DNA of 64,000 nucleotides from Anniella stebbinsi (Eukaryota; Chordata; Lepidosauria; Squamata; Anniellidae), in assembly GCA_029215795.1 (NCBI GenBank), contig JARDYH010000002.1, forward strand, positions 12,021,001 to 12,085,000. Direction: 5' to 3'. How positions within the stretch are numbered: the stretch's first letter is position 1; each line of letters begins with the position of its first letter. Under the pieces are notes generated by a model. It had not been told where the DNA came from, ran no database searches, and worked only from the letters and a program-made list of their open reading frames with translations. Of this stretch, positions 10,313 to 21,815 are shown in pieces. The translations under genes were made by a program, and so were the position numbers.

Positions 10313-12138
10313 GACCTTTAGCTGAACAGTGATGTAAAGAGATGCGGCTTTCATTTAATTTTGGTCTCAGTTTGCGCAAATTATATAAATTACAAAAACT
10401 ATGACTCAACAAAAGTTCCCAGAGTTTGGGGAAAAAAGCAGTGGCCCAGCCCACAAATGCAGATGGGCACGCCGGGGAACTCCGCCGAGCCAAAACAGAA
10501 ACCGGTTTCCCAGTGACGGACATCCCTACATGTGGTATACCGATAAAAGATGACCTTCCAGATGTTTGCGCATGGACTTTGGAGAAACCCATGGAACGGA
10601 GTTCCAGACCTGTAGAGCAGGAATCAAGAAACCCTTCCATTTGCCTTTTGCACACGGCTGAATTAGCCAAGGCGTCCTCTCATTTTCGACCTGGAGAACG
10701 CTGTAAGCAGGCGGATGAGGTGCTTTTTTAAAAAAGCGAAGCATTTTGTGCGCGTGGAGAGAACTCGCAAATGTCGCTTTACTTCACTGGCTCATCAAAC
10801 CAAGTCAGCCATCTGTGATTGACCCTGTCCTGTGCAGAGCAGGCATGGATGGAGGGACGAGCTCTAGGCCTGCAAACGCTCCCGGCAGCTGCATTCCTGC
10901 ACAAGAATGGTTGTAAGAATAGCTTCCTCCCTGCCTCCTCTGGCCCACTTTACCGTGCTTTGCACAGCCTAGTATCCAGGGAAACCTAGGTGCCCTTTCG
11001 ATATTCTCCCACGCGATTGGCCCACGCAGTTATCCCCTGCCCCCCCCCCGCTCATGTGGTCAGCCCACTTAAGCGCTGCTGCTCACACACAAGCATCTCA
11101 CTCGTGCCTGAGAGGACGTTGAAGCGCCACCAACGTTGAGGGTGCTGCTGAGGCGGAGGGCAGGCATGGTGGGCAGTTCCCTTGTTGCTTCCTGCAAATC
11201 GTTCTTGGAAGCTTTTCATTCATTCTAGCCACTGGCCTGCATCTCTCTTTCTCTGTGTGTCTCTCTCTGTCTCTCTCTTGTAAAGCACGGAGGTAAATCC
11301 AGAAATTGACTTTCTGTGGTGCTTTAAGTACTATACGGGACTTGTGAACTCCAAAGTATGAAATAAGTGCTTACAGTGAGCCGATCTACCGTTTTAAACT
11401 GTTATAAACCGTTTTAAAGCAGTAGTGTAGATAGTGTCTTTCAGGTCTAACAAACCAGCTGACGTTCTGATGTGGAGAAGGGCTTGCACAGCACAATGAC
11501 CTTTCAGAAGCGGAGTGTGTGCCTCCGGCTAAGTTGGCTAGATGGTGAAGGATTTGCGCAGTTGACTGGTTGACAAACAGTCAGGACAGTTGCACCACGG
11601 AGTAGGGATGGATGAAATGCCCCACGGCCGGCTTCCTTGGGCACTTGCTGCCCAACCCTGCTGCCCACCCCTGCCCATGACAGCCTGGCAAGCGCCTGAG
11701 GAAGCCACGGGGCTATCTGGCCCCTTAGCGAGGTTTTTGGGAGCATTCATGCCTGTAATGGTGTGTAAATGGTGCCTTTGCGGCGACCATGTATGCAACA
11801 TTCCCTTCCTGGAAACTCTGGAGCTGCCATTGTTGCGCTAAGGGGATGGGCATCAGCTGGACACTTGCCAAGGTGGGGCTCTTGGCAGGCCCATAAATGC
11901 CCTGTGACTTGACAAGCAAAGTCTGGGAGGGAGGGTGTGGGAGAGTCCCCTGGACACTCACAACATCCCTACCATGGATCCCAAAGCCTATTTATTCAGT
12001 GGAGAGGGCAGACAATGATCACAGATGTATGGATTTCCATTTGGCAGCAACACAGCGATGGTCTTCTCTGCATTGACGCTCTCCCTGTGGAACGATCTGC
12101 ACCCACTCTGTGGCATGCCAGGTCTCAACACTGGTGTA
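10313..12138. other. Largely single-copy intronic/flanking DNA
   Basis: Open frames of 101 codons (+, 10426-10731) and 147 codons (-, 10227-10670) overlap on opposite strands and match nothing I recognise; I treat them as chance. The stretch has a poly-C run at 11039-11049 and an interval rich in tctctct near 11240-11280. No splice-flanked peptide of the known CTIF upstream exons was found here. Confidence 0.35.
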
Positions 12139-12870
12139 CAATCAATCAACCTTTATTTACAGTCAATAGACCGAAGGTATAACATATAAAATATTTAAAC
12201 CAATTAAAAACCAATAACAGCAGTTAAAAACATAATAAAATCACAGGGGAAACATATTGATATCTTACAAAAATATTTATAACTTTTAACAGGATCCACT
12301 ATCGACTCTTGCTCTAGTCAATATAGCCTGATTCAGAAACTTGGCAACCTGTTCAGTTATATATTTATTTGTACCCTGTAGTAAAATAATTAAAAGCGAA
12401 TCAGTAGATTGGCCCGGTAGGAACTGTGTAATTGGCCAAATTAAATCCACTCTTGCCTGTTGGTAATAACTATAAGAAAATAAAACATGTTCAATACTCT
12501 CTACCTCTATATTATTGCAGGGGCAACATCTATTGTGCCGTGGAATTCTCTTGTATCTCCCCTCTAATAACTTAGAGGGAAGGACATTGAACCTGGCTAG
12601 GGAAAATGCTTTTCTATACTTTGGAATGGATAGCCATTTTAGATAGAGCATACCATCTCTACCAGGTTGAAATTTCAGCCCCAGAGATTGTGGGGAACAG
12701 ACCCCATGCAGCTCCAAGGCGCTCCTGCCTATCTATGTCCAAATGTCTTTGCTAAATAATTATACTGGCTTTCTCAAATCCTAACTTTAACAGATATGAA
12801 GGTGAAAGGCCAATGGTGGCAATTTTTCTCTCAACAGCTTTGATCCACTGGTGTATTTTAAGCATTTATT
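12139..12870 (-). mobile_element. Non-LTR retrotransposon 3' end, clade unresolved
   Basis: The minus strand holds an open frame of 143 codons (12286-12717) rich in the features of a LINE ORF2 C-terminus: a basic RYKRIPRH segment, then a Cys/His cluster CCPCNN...ESIEHVL, then a helical tail ending near DSGSC. The A/T-rich 3' tail points to about 12139 (read on +, aatcaatcaacctttattta). The Cys-x-Cys...Glu-x-x-x-His pattern is common to several LINE clades, so the clade is left open. The copy is 5'-truncated. Confidence 0.6.
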
Positions 12871-12935
12871 GAAACGGCAATTCTTTACTTTGGCTTCCCC
12901 CAGCTATGATCTACCTTTGAACCAACCACATGATA

Positions 12936-12937
<2 letters not shown>

Positions 12938-12992
<55 letters not shown>
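12938..12992. repeat. (TC)n microsatellite
   Basis: An uninterrupted TC/CT tract of about 55 bases. Confidence 0.95.
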
Positions 12993-12995
<3 letters not shown>

Positions 12996-13349
12996 TTTAA
13001 ATTCTTTTATAAACTGCTTCAGAATTTGTTCAAATGAGAAATGGAATCATCATCATCATCATCATCTGAAACCATCACTGGTTCCTGCAAACCATGGTGG
13101 AGCAGAAATCTTGAATCAAGCACTTTGCAAACAGATACTTGCAAGACTCATGTCGGTGAGCCAGGGGCATCCGGAGCTGGAGCAGATGGGTTTGCTCTGG
13201 TGGCAAAAGAGTCCTCTAATGCCACACTTTAATTTTCTTCTCAGAGTGAACAGCAGCAATTCACATACATGGGGGCGGGGCGGGGGAAGGTGCGTACTCA
13301 GGGATGTCATTTGGGCATGATCTATACTAGGGATGTGCAAATCAGCGAA

Positions 13350-13925
13350 GCTTGAGTGCCTCTTCTTCTTAGGGTGCCTTCTCCTATCGGAGGTTAGCTA
13401 TCATTACAGCTATTTTTGTTTTCGACGCCGCTGCCCTAAATAATTGTATAGAACTACAGCTATATCTTTCCTTCAAGTTCTTTAGCAATGTTGTTCGTCT
13501 TCTTCCCTCTGATCTTTTCCCTTCAATTTCCCCTTATATAATAAGTTGGAGTATGATGCATTTTTCTCTTCAAATAATGTGACCAAGACTCTGCAATTTT
13601 CTCATTTTTGTTGATATTTATGAATTCTGTTGGCTTGTTTACCCTATGTAGTACATCCTCATTTGTTATTCAGTCAGTCCATGGTATCTTCAACGTATGT
13701 CAGTATATCCCCATTTCAAAAGATTTGATTTTGCTCAAATGGTTTTTCTTAAGTGTCCAAGCCTCCACTCCATGAAATAATATTGAAAACACGTGGCATC
13801 TTACCATCCGAGTCGCAGGTGTAAGATTAAGGTCCCAATTATATAGCAGTTGTTTCATTTTGACAAATGCTTTTCTTGCCATCTCGATTTTTGAGTTTAT
13901 TGTTTGTTCTTTACCTTCATTACCT
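13350..13925 (-). mobile_element. RTE-like LINE relic (C-terminal part)
   Basis: A minus-strand frame (13700-13882) keeps the motif block MARKAFVKMKQLL, HGVEAWTLKKNHL and IKSFEMGIY. This corresponds to the region after the reverse-transcriptase core in RTE/BovB-type elements. Further minus-strand sequence down to about 13360 is compatible with the rest of the C-terminus but carries stops. The 3' end reads (on +) ttcttcttagggtgccttct. It is old and broken. Confidence 0.65.
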
Positions 13926-14460
13926 TGAGCTTCTCAAGGCCCTTCAAATTCTATCTCAAAGCTCATTCCGACTTGTGTCCATATCAGCTTGCAAGCTTTT
14001 TTTTGGGGGGGGGGGGTGTTGATCGCACAAAAGTTCATAAGCATTTCGGTACACATTCTTTTCCAAACTTTTGAATCAATTGGGCACATTTTTCCAAATG
14101 TATGCATTTTTCTCCCGTCGCTTAAAGCCCTTTTACACTCATTTTTCAAAACTACACACTTCTTTATATGCCTTTTTCAAATGTATGCATTTTCAAATGC
14201 ATTTTTCTTTGGTCCGTAAATTGCATCTCAAGCTCAGGAATGTATGGACTTCAGCCACAGATTGTGTTTAAGTCTATGGTCGAGTCTGGGAGATGTGACC
14301 TGGTTAAATTCGGGTCTAAAACTAACCGATACATCTGTAGTCTCTGTGTGCTCCCTGTCCCAAATGGCCCTATGGAAATCAACCCTTCTCTTATCTGCAC
14401 AACCCCATCTTTTCATCTGAATAGCCCTATCCTGGAGTTATTGATGGTTGGGGGGGGGGG
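13926..14460. other. Region with degenerate repeated tgcattttt words
   Basis: Related words occur about 80 bases apart (tttttccaaatgtatgcatt near 14091 and tttttcaaatgtatgcattt near 14173), with further fragments such as catttttcaaaact and aaatgcatttttc. This suggests a decayed tandem or interspersed repeat. Poly-G runs lie at 14004-14017 and 14449-14463. No gene is seen. Confidence 0.4.
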
Positions 14461-14587
14461 GGAGGTCTAATTGTTTCATAGGTTTATCTACATAATACAC
14501 TTATTCCTGTGATGTCTTTTAGGGCAAAATACTCTCAAGTTGACTTGCACACAAAAGTAAAATAAATAAAACTATAGCATCCCTTAA

Positions 14588-14804
14588 TGGCTCAATTCGG
14601 ACGACACAATAAACAACTGGTGTGGGGGAAACAATTGTCAGTTGTTTTGACTATTGTGTCATCTGAATGCTGCCATAGTCAACTCAGCGCTGATCCTCAT
14701 CCACACCACAGTTGGTTATTTATTACCATGTTGTGTGGGGAGTGCCCCCTAGGGTTAGGGTTAGTCAACCCACCATTGACTATCGTGTCGTCCGAATTGA
14801 GCCA
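14588..14804. mobile_element. Inverted-repeat miniature element (tggctcaattcgg ends)
   Basis: The ends are near-perfect reverse complements: tggctcaattcggacgacac at left and gtgtcgtccgaattgagcca at right. The interior carries cccaccattgac/gtcaatggt-like words. The inside also contains agggttagggttag, a chance telomere-like doublet. No coding capacity, so a non-autonomous DNA element. Confidence 0.75.
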
Positions 14805-15087
14805 GTGATTGATGAGCCACATTTAGAGGGTGGGTAGTTGTAAAATCTATTGTATTAGACAGTTTTTATTGGGTTTTTGGTAAATGGGTTTTACCTGACT
14901 TTTTAAAAACCTCTATGGGAAGGAGGAGGAGGAAAACCACGCCGACTGATTCATCAGACCTCTGTCCACAAATGTTACGTGTTTTGGAAATATTTATAAC
15001 TTTCCAAATCTGTTATCTGCCTTAAGCAGTTGCTGTTTTATCAGTGGGTCTCAAACACACTTTACTCCAGGAACATCAGAAGCGCCA

Positions 15088-15190
15088 GGGTTTCAGGCAG
15101 GAATTTTCCCAGCCCTACCTGGAGATGCTGGGGGTCAAACCTGGGACCTTCTGCATGCAAAGCAGGTGCCTTAACACTGAGCTACACCAC
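15088..15190 (-). mobile_element. tRNA-derived SINE (second family), fragment
   Basis: On the minus strand this has the head gctcagtgttaaggcacctg, then ctttgcatgcagaaggtccc and aggtttgacccc, the tRNA-like part with a B-box-like word. Other copies lie at 58605-58755 and 59823-60650. Confidence 0.65.
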
Positions 15191-15994
15191 CACCACCACC
15201 ACCACCCTGGTTTCCCACAATCCAAATAGTTATTTTTCCTTATTTCGAACCCCCGGGTTGGTCTCGCCTCCTGTTCCACTTTCAGCCTCTTGTTCCTTTA
15301 TGCTGTATTTCCCCCCCAGAAGACACTGGGCCTCTTCGCATGGCGTGTCACAGTTCATTAACTCACAATTCGAGGGGGCGTGTGGAGCCCTGCGCGAGCC
15401 GTTTCCGGTTTGAATAAACAACCTACAAATACCTGGCAGGCTCCGATTTGAAAACATTTGAAAACAACACCTTAAAGAGTCTCGTAGCACCGTAAAGATG
15501 AACCAATGTATTCCAGCATAAGCTTCTGTGGACTGTAGCCCACTTCATCAGATGCATGGAGCATTTATTCTATACTGCCCAGTAGGCGAAGCTCTCTGGG
15601 AGTATTATGGAGAGTTTCAGGTTTGTATATGGTACGTATAAAGGGGCTGGGCAAAAATTGTAAACGGAGGTGAGGGAGAAATGAACTGCAAAAAACAACG
15701 ATCACATTATTAACGGTGGTCATTAACAGTGCAGTTGTTGCTGAGAACACAAACACCCTGGCACTGGGTAAGTGTGATAAAAACCTTTTATCCAGATTCA
15801 ACGACAGGTTTAATTCCATCTCAGCAGTCTCTTACTCTAATTTCCTTTTGAAGTTCATTTGCTCCACAATGGGCCCTTTGAGGTCAGTGACAGAGGGCTG
15901 GTTTGAGCAGCACAACAGCCCACTGTGGCTTATTTCACCCCCGTTGAGGCTGTGGTATGTGTAGAGCGCGTGCAGCCACCGTTTTCAATATCCA
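15191..15994. other. Intronic/flanking DNA, nothing recognised
   Basis: A short (CAC)n stretch lies at about 15186-15206. No supported gene. Confidence 0.3.
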
Positions 15995-16172
15995 GCCCCC
16001 ACTCGGGGGGTTGTCGTATCGTGTGAACCCGGCAAGCATGGGTTATGTGAGGGTTAAATAAACCTCGCATAACCCTCAAACAGAACATGGTTTATGCAAG
16101 AGTTTGTTTAACCCTTGCATAACCTACACTCACCGGGTTTGTATGACATGACAACCCCCGAGTGGGGGGATT
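15995..16172. mobile_element. Inverted-repeat miniature element (ccccactcgggg ends)
   Basis: The left end (ccccactcggggggttgtcg ... gtgtgaacccgg) and the right end (ccgggtttgtatgacatgac then aacccccgagtgggggg) are reverse complements with few changes. The inside contains taaccctcaaacagaac, which partly folds on gagggttaaataaacc. It resembles a small DNA transposon derivative. Confidence 0.65.
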
Positions 16173-16839
16173 GCATAGGCTATGTGGCACCTGCAGCGTG
16201 TCATCTGAACTAGGTCAGAGAGTCCTGGGGGGCTGAAGGGTTCTCCCACTGGTTTTGAGCATTGCCAGTTCTGACATCAAATTGGTGTCCATTCAGAAAA
16301 GAATAAATAATCTTTTAAGATGCCACAGTTTAAGGTGCCAGGAGACACTTTGTGATTTGGGAAAAGTTTGCGCCGTAGTTGGAGACAACTTCCCTTGAAA
16401 TAATCCATCGCATCGGCAAAGGCTGGGGTGCAGACTGCGCAAGCTGCGTGGAGCAAGCTCCAGTGGAGGCTGGTGGCTCTGATCTCAGTGGGGGCGGTAA
16501 TTCTGTTCCAGGTTTCAGTCAGAAGCATGTTGAGATCGTTCTTTCAGAGTTCTGAGTGGTTCTGACTGAAACCCAGAGTGGATACATTGCCCCACTGACA
16601 TTGGAGACAGCAGCCTTCACTGGGGCAGCAAACCCTAAGAATGTTAGAGTTGAAACGCTGTAGACTGGCTCACCTTGTAGATCTGTTGGTGCTCTGGTTC
16701 TCCACACGGGACACCTCTGGCGAGCAGGGCAGAGCCTTCAAAGTTTAGATTGTGCCTTTGATCAAATACCAATGTAGCTGCCTCTTTTGGGAGCGGTGTA
16801 TTATCTATTCCAAATATAGATTAAAACAGACATTTTACT
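16173..16839. other. Intronic/flanking DNA, nothing recognised
   Basis: No supported gene or classifiable repeat. Confidence 0.3.
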
Positions 16840-16846
16840 AATAATA

Positions 16847-17171
16847 TAGGGCGACCGTATGAAAAGGAGGACAGGGCTCCTGTATCTTTTACAGTTATAT
16901 TGAAAAGGGGATTTCAGCAGGTGTCACTTGTATGCAGGCAGCGCCTGGTGAAATTCCCTCTTCATCGCAACAGTTAAAGCTGCAGGAGCCCTGCCCTCTT
17001 TTGTATCTGGTCACTGTAGTATCTGGTCACTCCTGCAGCTTTAACTGCTGTGATGAAGAGGGAATTTCACCAGGTGCTGCATGCATCCAAAGGACACCTG
17101 CTGAAATTCCCTTTTCTATACAACAGTTAAAGATACAGGAGCCCTGTCCTCTTTACCAAACGGTCACCCTA
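16847..17171. mobile_element. Palindromic hAT-type miniature element, copy 1
   Basis: The ends TAGGGCGACC and GGTCACCCTA are inverted repeats. The body is a near-palindrome of about 325 bp: left words tacagttatattgaaaaggg and ggtgaaattccctcttcat, right words gaagagggaatttcacc and cccttttctatacaacag. The 7-bp flank AATAATA is present on both sides (16840-16846 and 17172-17178). Six more copies occur in the window. Open frames here are not genes. Confidence 0.88.
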
Positions 17172-18345
17172 AATAATAGTGCCCACATTCGGACATCACA
17201 CAGCCTAAGTGTGTGGATTTCGTGACCGCGGATGCCTCTTGGCCTAATGCGCTCCTTCTCCCTCTGTCTCCAGGGCTCCTTGCCCCTCCCTGCTGTCGTC
17301 TGCAATAGCCATCATTTTCTGTGACATCCAAATTGGGCAGCCTAGGGTTGGCACTAGCCAGGAATTGCCCCCCGCGCTGTGATTTGCAGACCTGTGTTCA
17401 AACCATGGTTTGGAGCAGGGTGTCCATGGCTCTCCTCCTGCAGTGCTCCCCTAGCTTTGTGGCAGGAGGGGCTCCCCTGGGGAAGCTGAGAATGGATTAT
17501 TATAGAAAGAGAGGGAAGAGTGTTTTTTTACAGAGCGTCTTTTACGGCCAGTCTGCAAAGCACTGTGTTACATAAATAAAAGACTTTTACTGCCTTTAGT
17601 GTTTGCGACAGCTTTGTAGTTCTAAGAATATAAATAATACTTTGCAATTATTAGAGAGTGTCTCCTCTTCCAAGAACCACAGAGCTCTTTACACAAACTA
17701 ATGAGACCTCAAAACATCTCTAAGAGGACGAGACATACCATAACACCCATTCCCCGAGGCTCAAACAAGAGCCATGCAGACAGAGGGAGAGGGAAAGAGA
17801 AATTCCAACTAGACTAACGCCTACAGGGCTAAACTGGGCGCCTGTAGACTGCATCCAAACAGTCTGGAAATGCAGTGGTGAAACCTCTGGATTGTGTGAG
17901 TGAATAAAAAAAATCCTGTGTCTGTCGGGCAGATTTGCATATATTTAATTTGTGTAACCCCCTCCCCCTTTTTGGTAACATGTCTATTGTGGGAGGAGGG
18001 TGGGCATGGAAAGTTGGAGCTTGCAGTGGATTGTAGGGAACAGGAGCCAAGGTCTGCAAAGCCTAAGGAGGAGATGGGAGATTTATTATATAAAACTGGC
18101 CAATAAATCTGAGAAGCACATTCTCCGGCACTCAAACCACTGCAGCACTAGCAACTGTCCTTTAGTCTGAATGGAGGGATTCACTTTCCCCAACGTTAAC
18201 ATTTTGCCTTCTAGTGCTAGATGGACCAATGGTCCAAATCCAACTTCTCGTGCTCCTAAATAAACAGAGGAAATGTTGGTTCTTACTTAGAATACTTGCT
18301 CCAGTTGATATTACAAGCAGGTGGCTTATGTCTTGTAAGGCACTA
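17172..18345. other. Intronic/flanking DNA, nothing recognised
   Basis: No supported gene. At 17840-18110 opposite-strand frames overlap without a recognisable product. Confidence 0.3.
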
Positions 18346-18349
18346 GAAC

Positions 18350-18492
18350 AGCCTTGCCCAAACTTGGGCCCTCCAGGTTGGTCAGGAAAGCTGGGACCCT
18401 ACAATTCCCAGCTTTCTGGGCTCTTGGCTGGAGCTGATGGCAGTTAAATGCCAAAACATCTGAGGGGAACCAAGTTGGGGATGTCTGTACTA
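18350..18492. mobile_element. Short palindromic repeat (tgccttccagatgt type)
   Basis: The left half runs acagccttgcccaaacttgg, ccctccaggttggtcagg. The right half (aacatctgaggggaaccaag, ttggggatg) is its diverged complement around gggacc...gctggagctgatggcag. This is one of about a dozen members of this small foldback family in the window; the cleanest is at 55027-55122. Confidence 0.5.
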
Positions 18493-18709
18493 GAAGAACC
18501 ACCATCCAAGGCAATAAGTGCAAGTTAGACATCGCAAGCGTTTCCCTCTGCCCATCTGGCAGAAGTTGCAGCATAGATTCCAGGGAACAAGGCTGCTGCT
18601 AATTCTAACTTACAACACTTAACACAAAGTTTGTTTGTATATTGCTAGGATCTTGCTTGCGAAACTGATGCGGTAACATAAGCTGCTTTAGGATATAGGG
18701 CAGAGATGA

Positions 18710-18800
18710 ATCACAGAATCATAGAATAGTAGAGTTAGAAGGGGCCTATAAGGCCATTGAGTCCAACCCCCTGCTCAATGCAGAAATCTATCGTAAAGCA
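18710..18800 (-). mobile_element. CR1 3' end fragment
   Basis: The CR1 terminus in minus orientation: agaatcatagaatagtagag, ttagaaggggcctataagg, ccattgagtccaaccccctg, ctcaatgcagaaatc. Confidence 0.8.
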
Positions 18801-19069
18801 ATGAAGAAATGAAGGTCAATCAGTCATAGCAATGTTTATTTTTGCCTCTTAAGAGTAAAGGAAGGTTATATCACTCGGATACCGATTTACAGATTTTATG
18901 GCATTCTTACAATTTAATGTGTTGCATTCCTAACTTTCAGTGACAGACTGCTTAGATGCTTCGGGATGCCTAGTAAGCATCAATGGACTCAGTGCAACTT
19001 AATTTTGAGTAGACATATATAGGTGTGTGCTGTTAATTACCTTGTTCTTTAAACTTAGCCAACCCTGCC

Positions 19070-19320
19070 TTTTTAAGTTTTTTAACATCTATCACAAGAC
19101 TAAGCTCATTCTGAGCTTTAGCCCTCCTGACCTTCCATCCAAGGTCCAACCATTTTCAATTCATCAACCAGTTCTTCCATACTGGTGGGGATTGGGTCTA
19201 GGATGGTTAGTCCCCTTGGTTGACTTTCTGGAAGATGGTTGATCTTGGTTGACTTTCTGGAAGATGGTTGTCCTTCTGGAAAATGTAATTGACACCAAAG
19301 CAAGTCAGAAATTTATTATA
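19070..19320 (-). mobile_element. Diverged CR1-like LINE fragment with an internal tandem duplication
   Basis: The phrases gagctttagccctcctgacc and ggtggggattgggtctagga match the order of the CR1 copy at 1380-1840. The segment ttggttgactttctggaaga with tggttg is duplicated in tandem at about 19217-19272. Confidence 0.5.
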
Positions 19321-20071
19321 AAGTGGCAATCGGCACTGGAACGAGAAATGAAGAAATGGTCTGATCTGCCATCCCACAAATAGGGAAGGCTGTTTGCCTT
19401 CTCAGTAGAGCAAGGCCTGTTTTTCCACACTGCATGAACTCCAACCTCAAGGACTTTACATAGCAGGGAACAATACTATGGCCCCTACCAGCAGTGGAGG
19501 GGGACCCTTACAATTGACACTTATTGGTGCCCAATGGCAATTGATGGAGCATTCTGATGATTAGCTTGCCCAGATTCCTGTTTTCCTCTGGTCTGGCTGG
19601 ACACTGAAATTTCAATATGAGATCCTTTTTCTCCCATTTGGCGAGCTGCGCCTTAAGATATGCACACAGAGGACTAATAAGATGGCATCTTAAAAGCTTG
19701 TTGGGGCAGTGATGATGCTGTGCAAATACTAATTTTGGATGAATTCCAGAGTTCCAAAAGAGTAGTCCTTTTGGATGTGTGGTATGTGATGGCCTTAATC
19801 CTTCTGGGGCAACAGGTATTTCAGGGGTATGGGTAGTTGCAATAAAGTAGAATTCAACAGTGTGTAGTTCCTTCCCAAGTAACAAGTTAATTTTGTTCTA
19901 GCAGCTCACAGGAAGATAAGATGGGTGCTTCATCTGGACAAACATTTGGGCCAGAGTTATGGAGTCAAAGACCTCCCAATGTCCTGCCCCTTATTGTAAA
20001 CATTGCCATTCAGTGGCTCCTCTTTTTCAGATGAATGACTGTCTTCTTTTTCCATTTCCTTTTTATACCAG
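19321..20071. other. Intron sequence before the first recognised CTIF exon
   Basis: No clear repeat. The last 40 bases form the acceptor: a pyrimidine-rich run (cttctttttccatttccttt then ttataccag) immediately before 20072. Confidence 0.5.
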
Positions 20072-20148
20072 GGTTATCAGCCGTTGCCACATGAAGCTGA
20101 AATTGCACACACCAAAAAATTATTCAGGAGGAGGAGGAACGACCGGAG
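20072..20148 (+). CDS. CTIF: CTIF, internal coding exon (77 nt): basic segment
   Basis: CTIF is the CBP80/20-dependent translation initiation factor, which works with the nuclear cap-binding complex in the first round of translation. The exon starts in phase 0 after ttataccag and translates to GYQPLPHEAEIAH, TKKLFRRRRNDR plus two bases (AG) completing an Arg codon with the next exon. This matches the CTIF segment GY-P-PHE-EIAHTKKLFRRRRNDR, including the uninterrupted Arg run, in a protein otherwise poorly conserved in this region. The donor is ggag|gtaggg. Joining 20148 to 51407 keeps the frame and gives the expected Arg-Arg-Gln. It is too short to be found as an open frame. Only 25 residues match, but both splice sites and the phase agree with the downstream exons. 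Upstream exons were not found in 1-20071. Confidence 0.9.
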
Positions 20149-20777
20149 GTAGGGGAAAGACTTCACCCAAATATTTATTTTTAAGTAATCCTTGCCTAGT
20201 AATTCTCTGTATGTGTGTGTTATTATCTACGTTATTATCTGAAACTGAAATGGAAAATCTTATACCAATTTTACATATTTAAATTACGGAACTACAGATG
20301 ATTGTTGGGAGTTCAGACTATAGGGAGCAACCCGAAATCTGGGAGCTGAGAGCCAGATTGGATCAATGGGGTCTCCTGTGCCTCTTCTATGGATGAGACG
20401 TGTTTCATGGTCAAACAAATGGAAGGGGGGCAGTTGTTGGATAGGGATGGACTTGTCAAGGAAGGATGCGAGCCAAAGGAGGAAGAGCAAGGTGGAAGTA
20501 AAGAAGCCCTGGCTTGCTGGCCAGAGATGGTCAACAGAATGCCCAGGACTTGATTTGTATCAGCCTCCCCAGCCAACCAGGGTGGGAGTGCCTGGCAATG
20601 GTAAAAGAAAGTTGGGAGCATTATTTATGCAGAACATTATGGGGGAAGGTTGCTTTCCCTGGAATTGGAGCACTGACCAGTAATGCCATGATGCATCTGG
20701 GACAAACAGCACCAGCTGCTACAAACAGGCTGCTATGGACAAAAGTATCCAGGCATTGTTCAAAAGCCTTTAACACT

Positions 20778-21200
20778 GGGTGCGTTCGCACAACACTAGG
20801 GTGATCATATGAAAAGGAGGACAGGGCTCATGTAACTTTAAGAGTTGTAGAGAAAAGGGAATTTCAACCAGTGTCATTTGTATGCAATTAGTTCCTGGTG
20901 AAATTCCCTCTTCATCACAACAGTTAAAGCTGCAGGCACTATATTAGAGTCACCATATACAAAAGAAGGCAGGGCCCCTGCAACTTTAACAGTTGTGATG
21001 AAGAGGGAATTTCACCAGGAACTAATTGCATACAAATGGCACCGGCTGAAATTCCCTTTTCTCTACAACTCTTAAAGTTACATGAGCCCTGTCCTCCTTT
21101 TCATATGGTCAGCCTACACAACACACTAACCCATCGTAGTTGACTAGCTACACACTGTGGGTTGTTTTGCCAAACCTCAGTGTTTGGTTTGTGCAATTGA
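20778..21200. mobile_element. Inverted-repeat element interrupted by hAT copy 2
   Basis: Sequence left of 20797 (ggtgcgttcgcacaacac) and right of 21116 (cacaacacactaacccatcg, tgtgggttgttttgcc) reads as one element of the acaacacactaaccc class, split by the insertion at 20797-21116. The right boundary is uncertain. Confidence 0.5.
20797..21116. mobile_element. Palindromic hAT-type miniature element, copy 2
   Basis: The ends are TAGGGTGATCATATG and CATATGGTCAGCCTA. The flanks CACAACAC (20789-20796 and 21117-21124) are a perfect 8-bp target duplication, the size made by hAT transposases. The arms fold over about 130 bases each. The short unique centre (ggcactatattagagtcacc ... aaaagaaggcagggcccctg) runs in the opposite direction to copies 4 and 6, so this copy is inserted in reverse. 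It lies about 650 bases after a CTIF exon. Confidence 0.92.
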
Positions 21201-21719
21201 CAAGACAGTTCGGTGACCACCCATGATGTGTGGCTTGTTCCCCCCCCTCCAGCCACTTCCACCAGGCATCCCAGGGGACTTGGTGAATGAACCTGTCTTG
21301 TCTGCCGCCAAGCCTCCATCCCCTGATATAAGGGCAAAGGGTGGGGGGGGGGAGCTTATATAAGGGCTTGAGAAAAACAAATGTTTCCGGATGGGTTTCT
21401 TGAAAGATGGAGTGTCTTTGTCATGATTTGGAATGATACATTTAAACATAATGTTCACCGGCATGCCTTGTTTTTCCAGTTCCGATTTTTTTGGTTGTTG
21501 AAAGATATGTACGCATGTATGGGCCGATTCTTTATGTTATTTTTTTCAATTTTTGTTTTATAAGATTAAATAAAGACCAAAAATCAAAAAATCAAAATAA
21601 AGAAGGGACTCCTATAAGACCATTAAGTCCGAAGTCTAAAATGACCTAACTGCACCACTGGTAAACTGCTCTGAACTCCTTGGAGGGAGATTAGGATATG
21701 ATTGGAAATACATAAACGC
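21201..21719. other. Intron DNA, nothing recognised
   Basis: Poly-C and poly-G runs lie near 21240-21249 and 21342-21351. The A/T-rich segment taagattaaataaagaccaa near 21560-21600 looks like the tail of an old retroelement, but no body was identified. Confidence 0.3.
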
Positions 21720-21815
21720 GCCTATCAGAAACCCTGGAGAGAGCCTCTGCCAGTGCTGAGCTAGATGGAACTAATGCCTGACCTGGTAGAAAAGCGGCTT
21801 CATGTGTTCCTATAC
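21720..21815 (+). mobile_element. SINE (second family) 3' tail
   Basis: The tail words gagagcctctgccagtgctg, agctagatggaacta and ggcttcatgtgttcctat match the end of the SINE family at 59823-60650. Confidence 0.5.

Noticed and set aside
10227..10731. Overlapping 147-codon (-) and 101-codon (+) frames as genes
   Set aside because: No recognised product, opposite strands overlap, part lies in a CR1 end, and no splice context.
14750..14768. Interstitial telomere repeat (agggttagggttag)
   Set aside because: Only two and a bit units inside a small inverted-repeat element; chance.
1..20071. Upstream CTIF exons (N-terminal CBP80-binding part)
   Set aside because: I searched by eye for the conserved peptides of the preceding exons and found none with splice sites; they probably lie outside the window, though a short exon could be missed.
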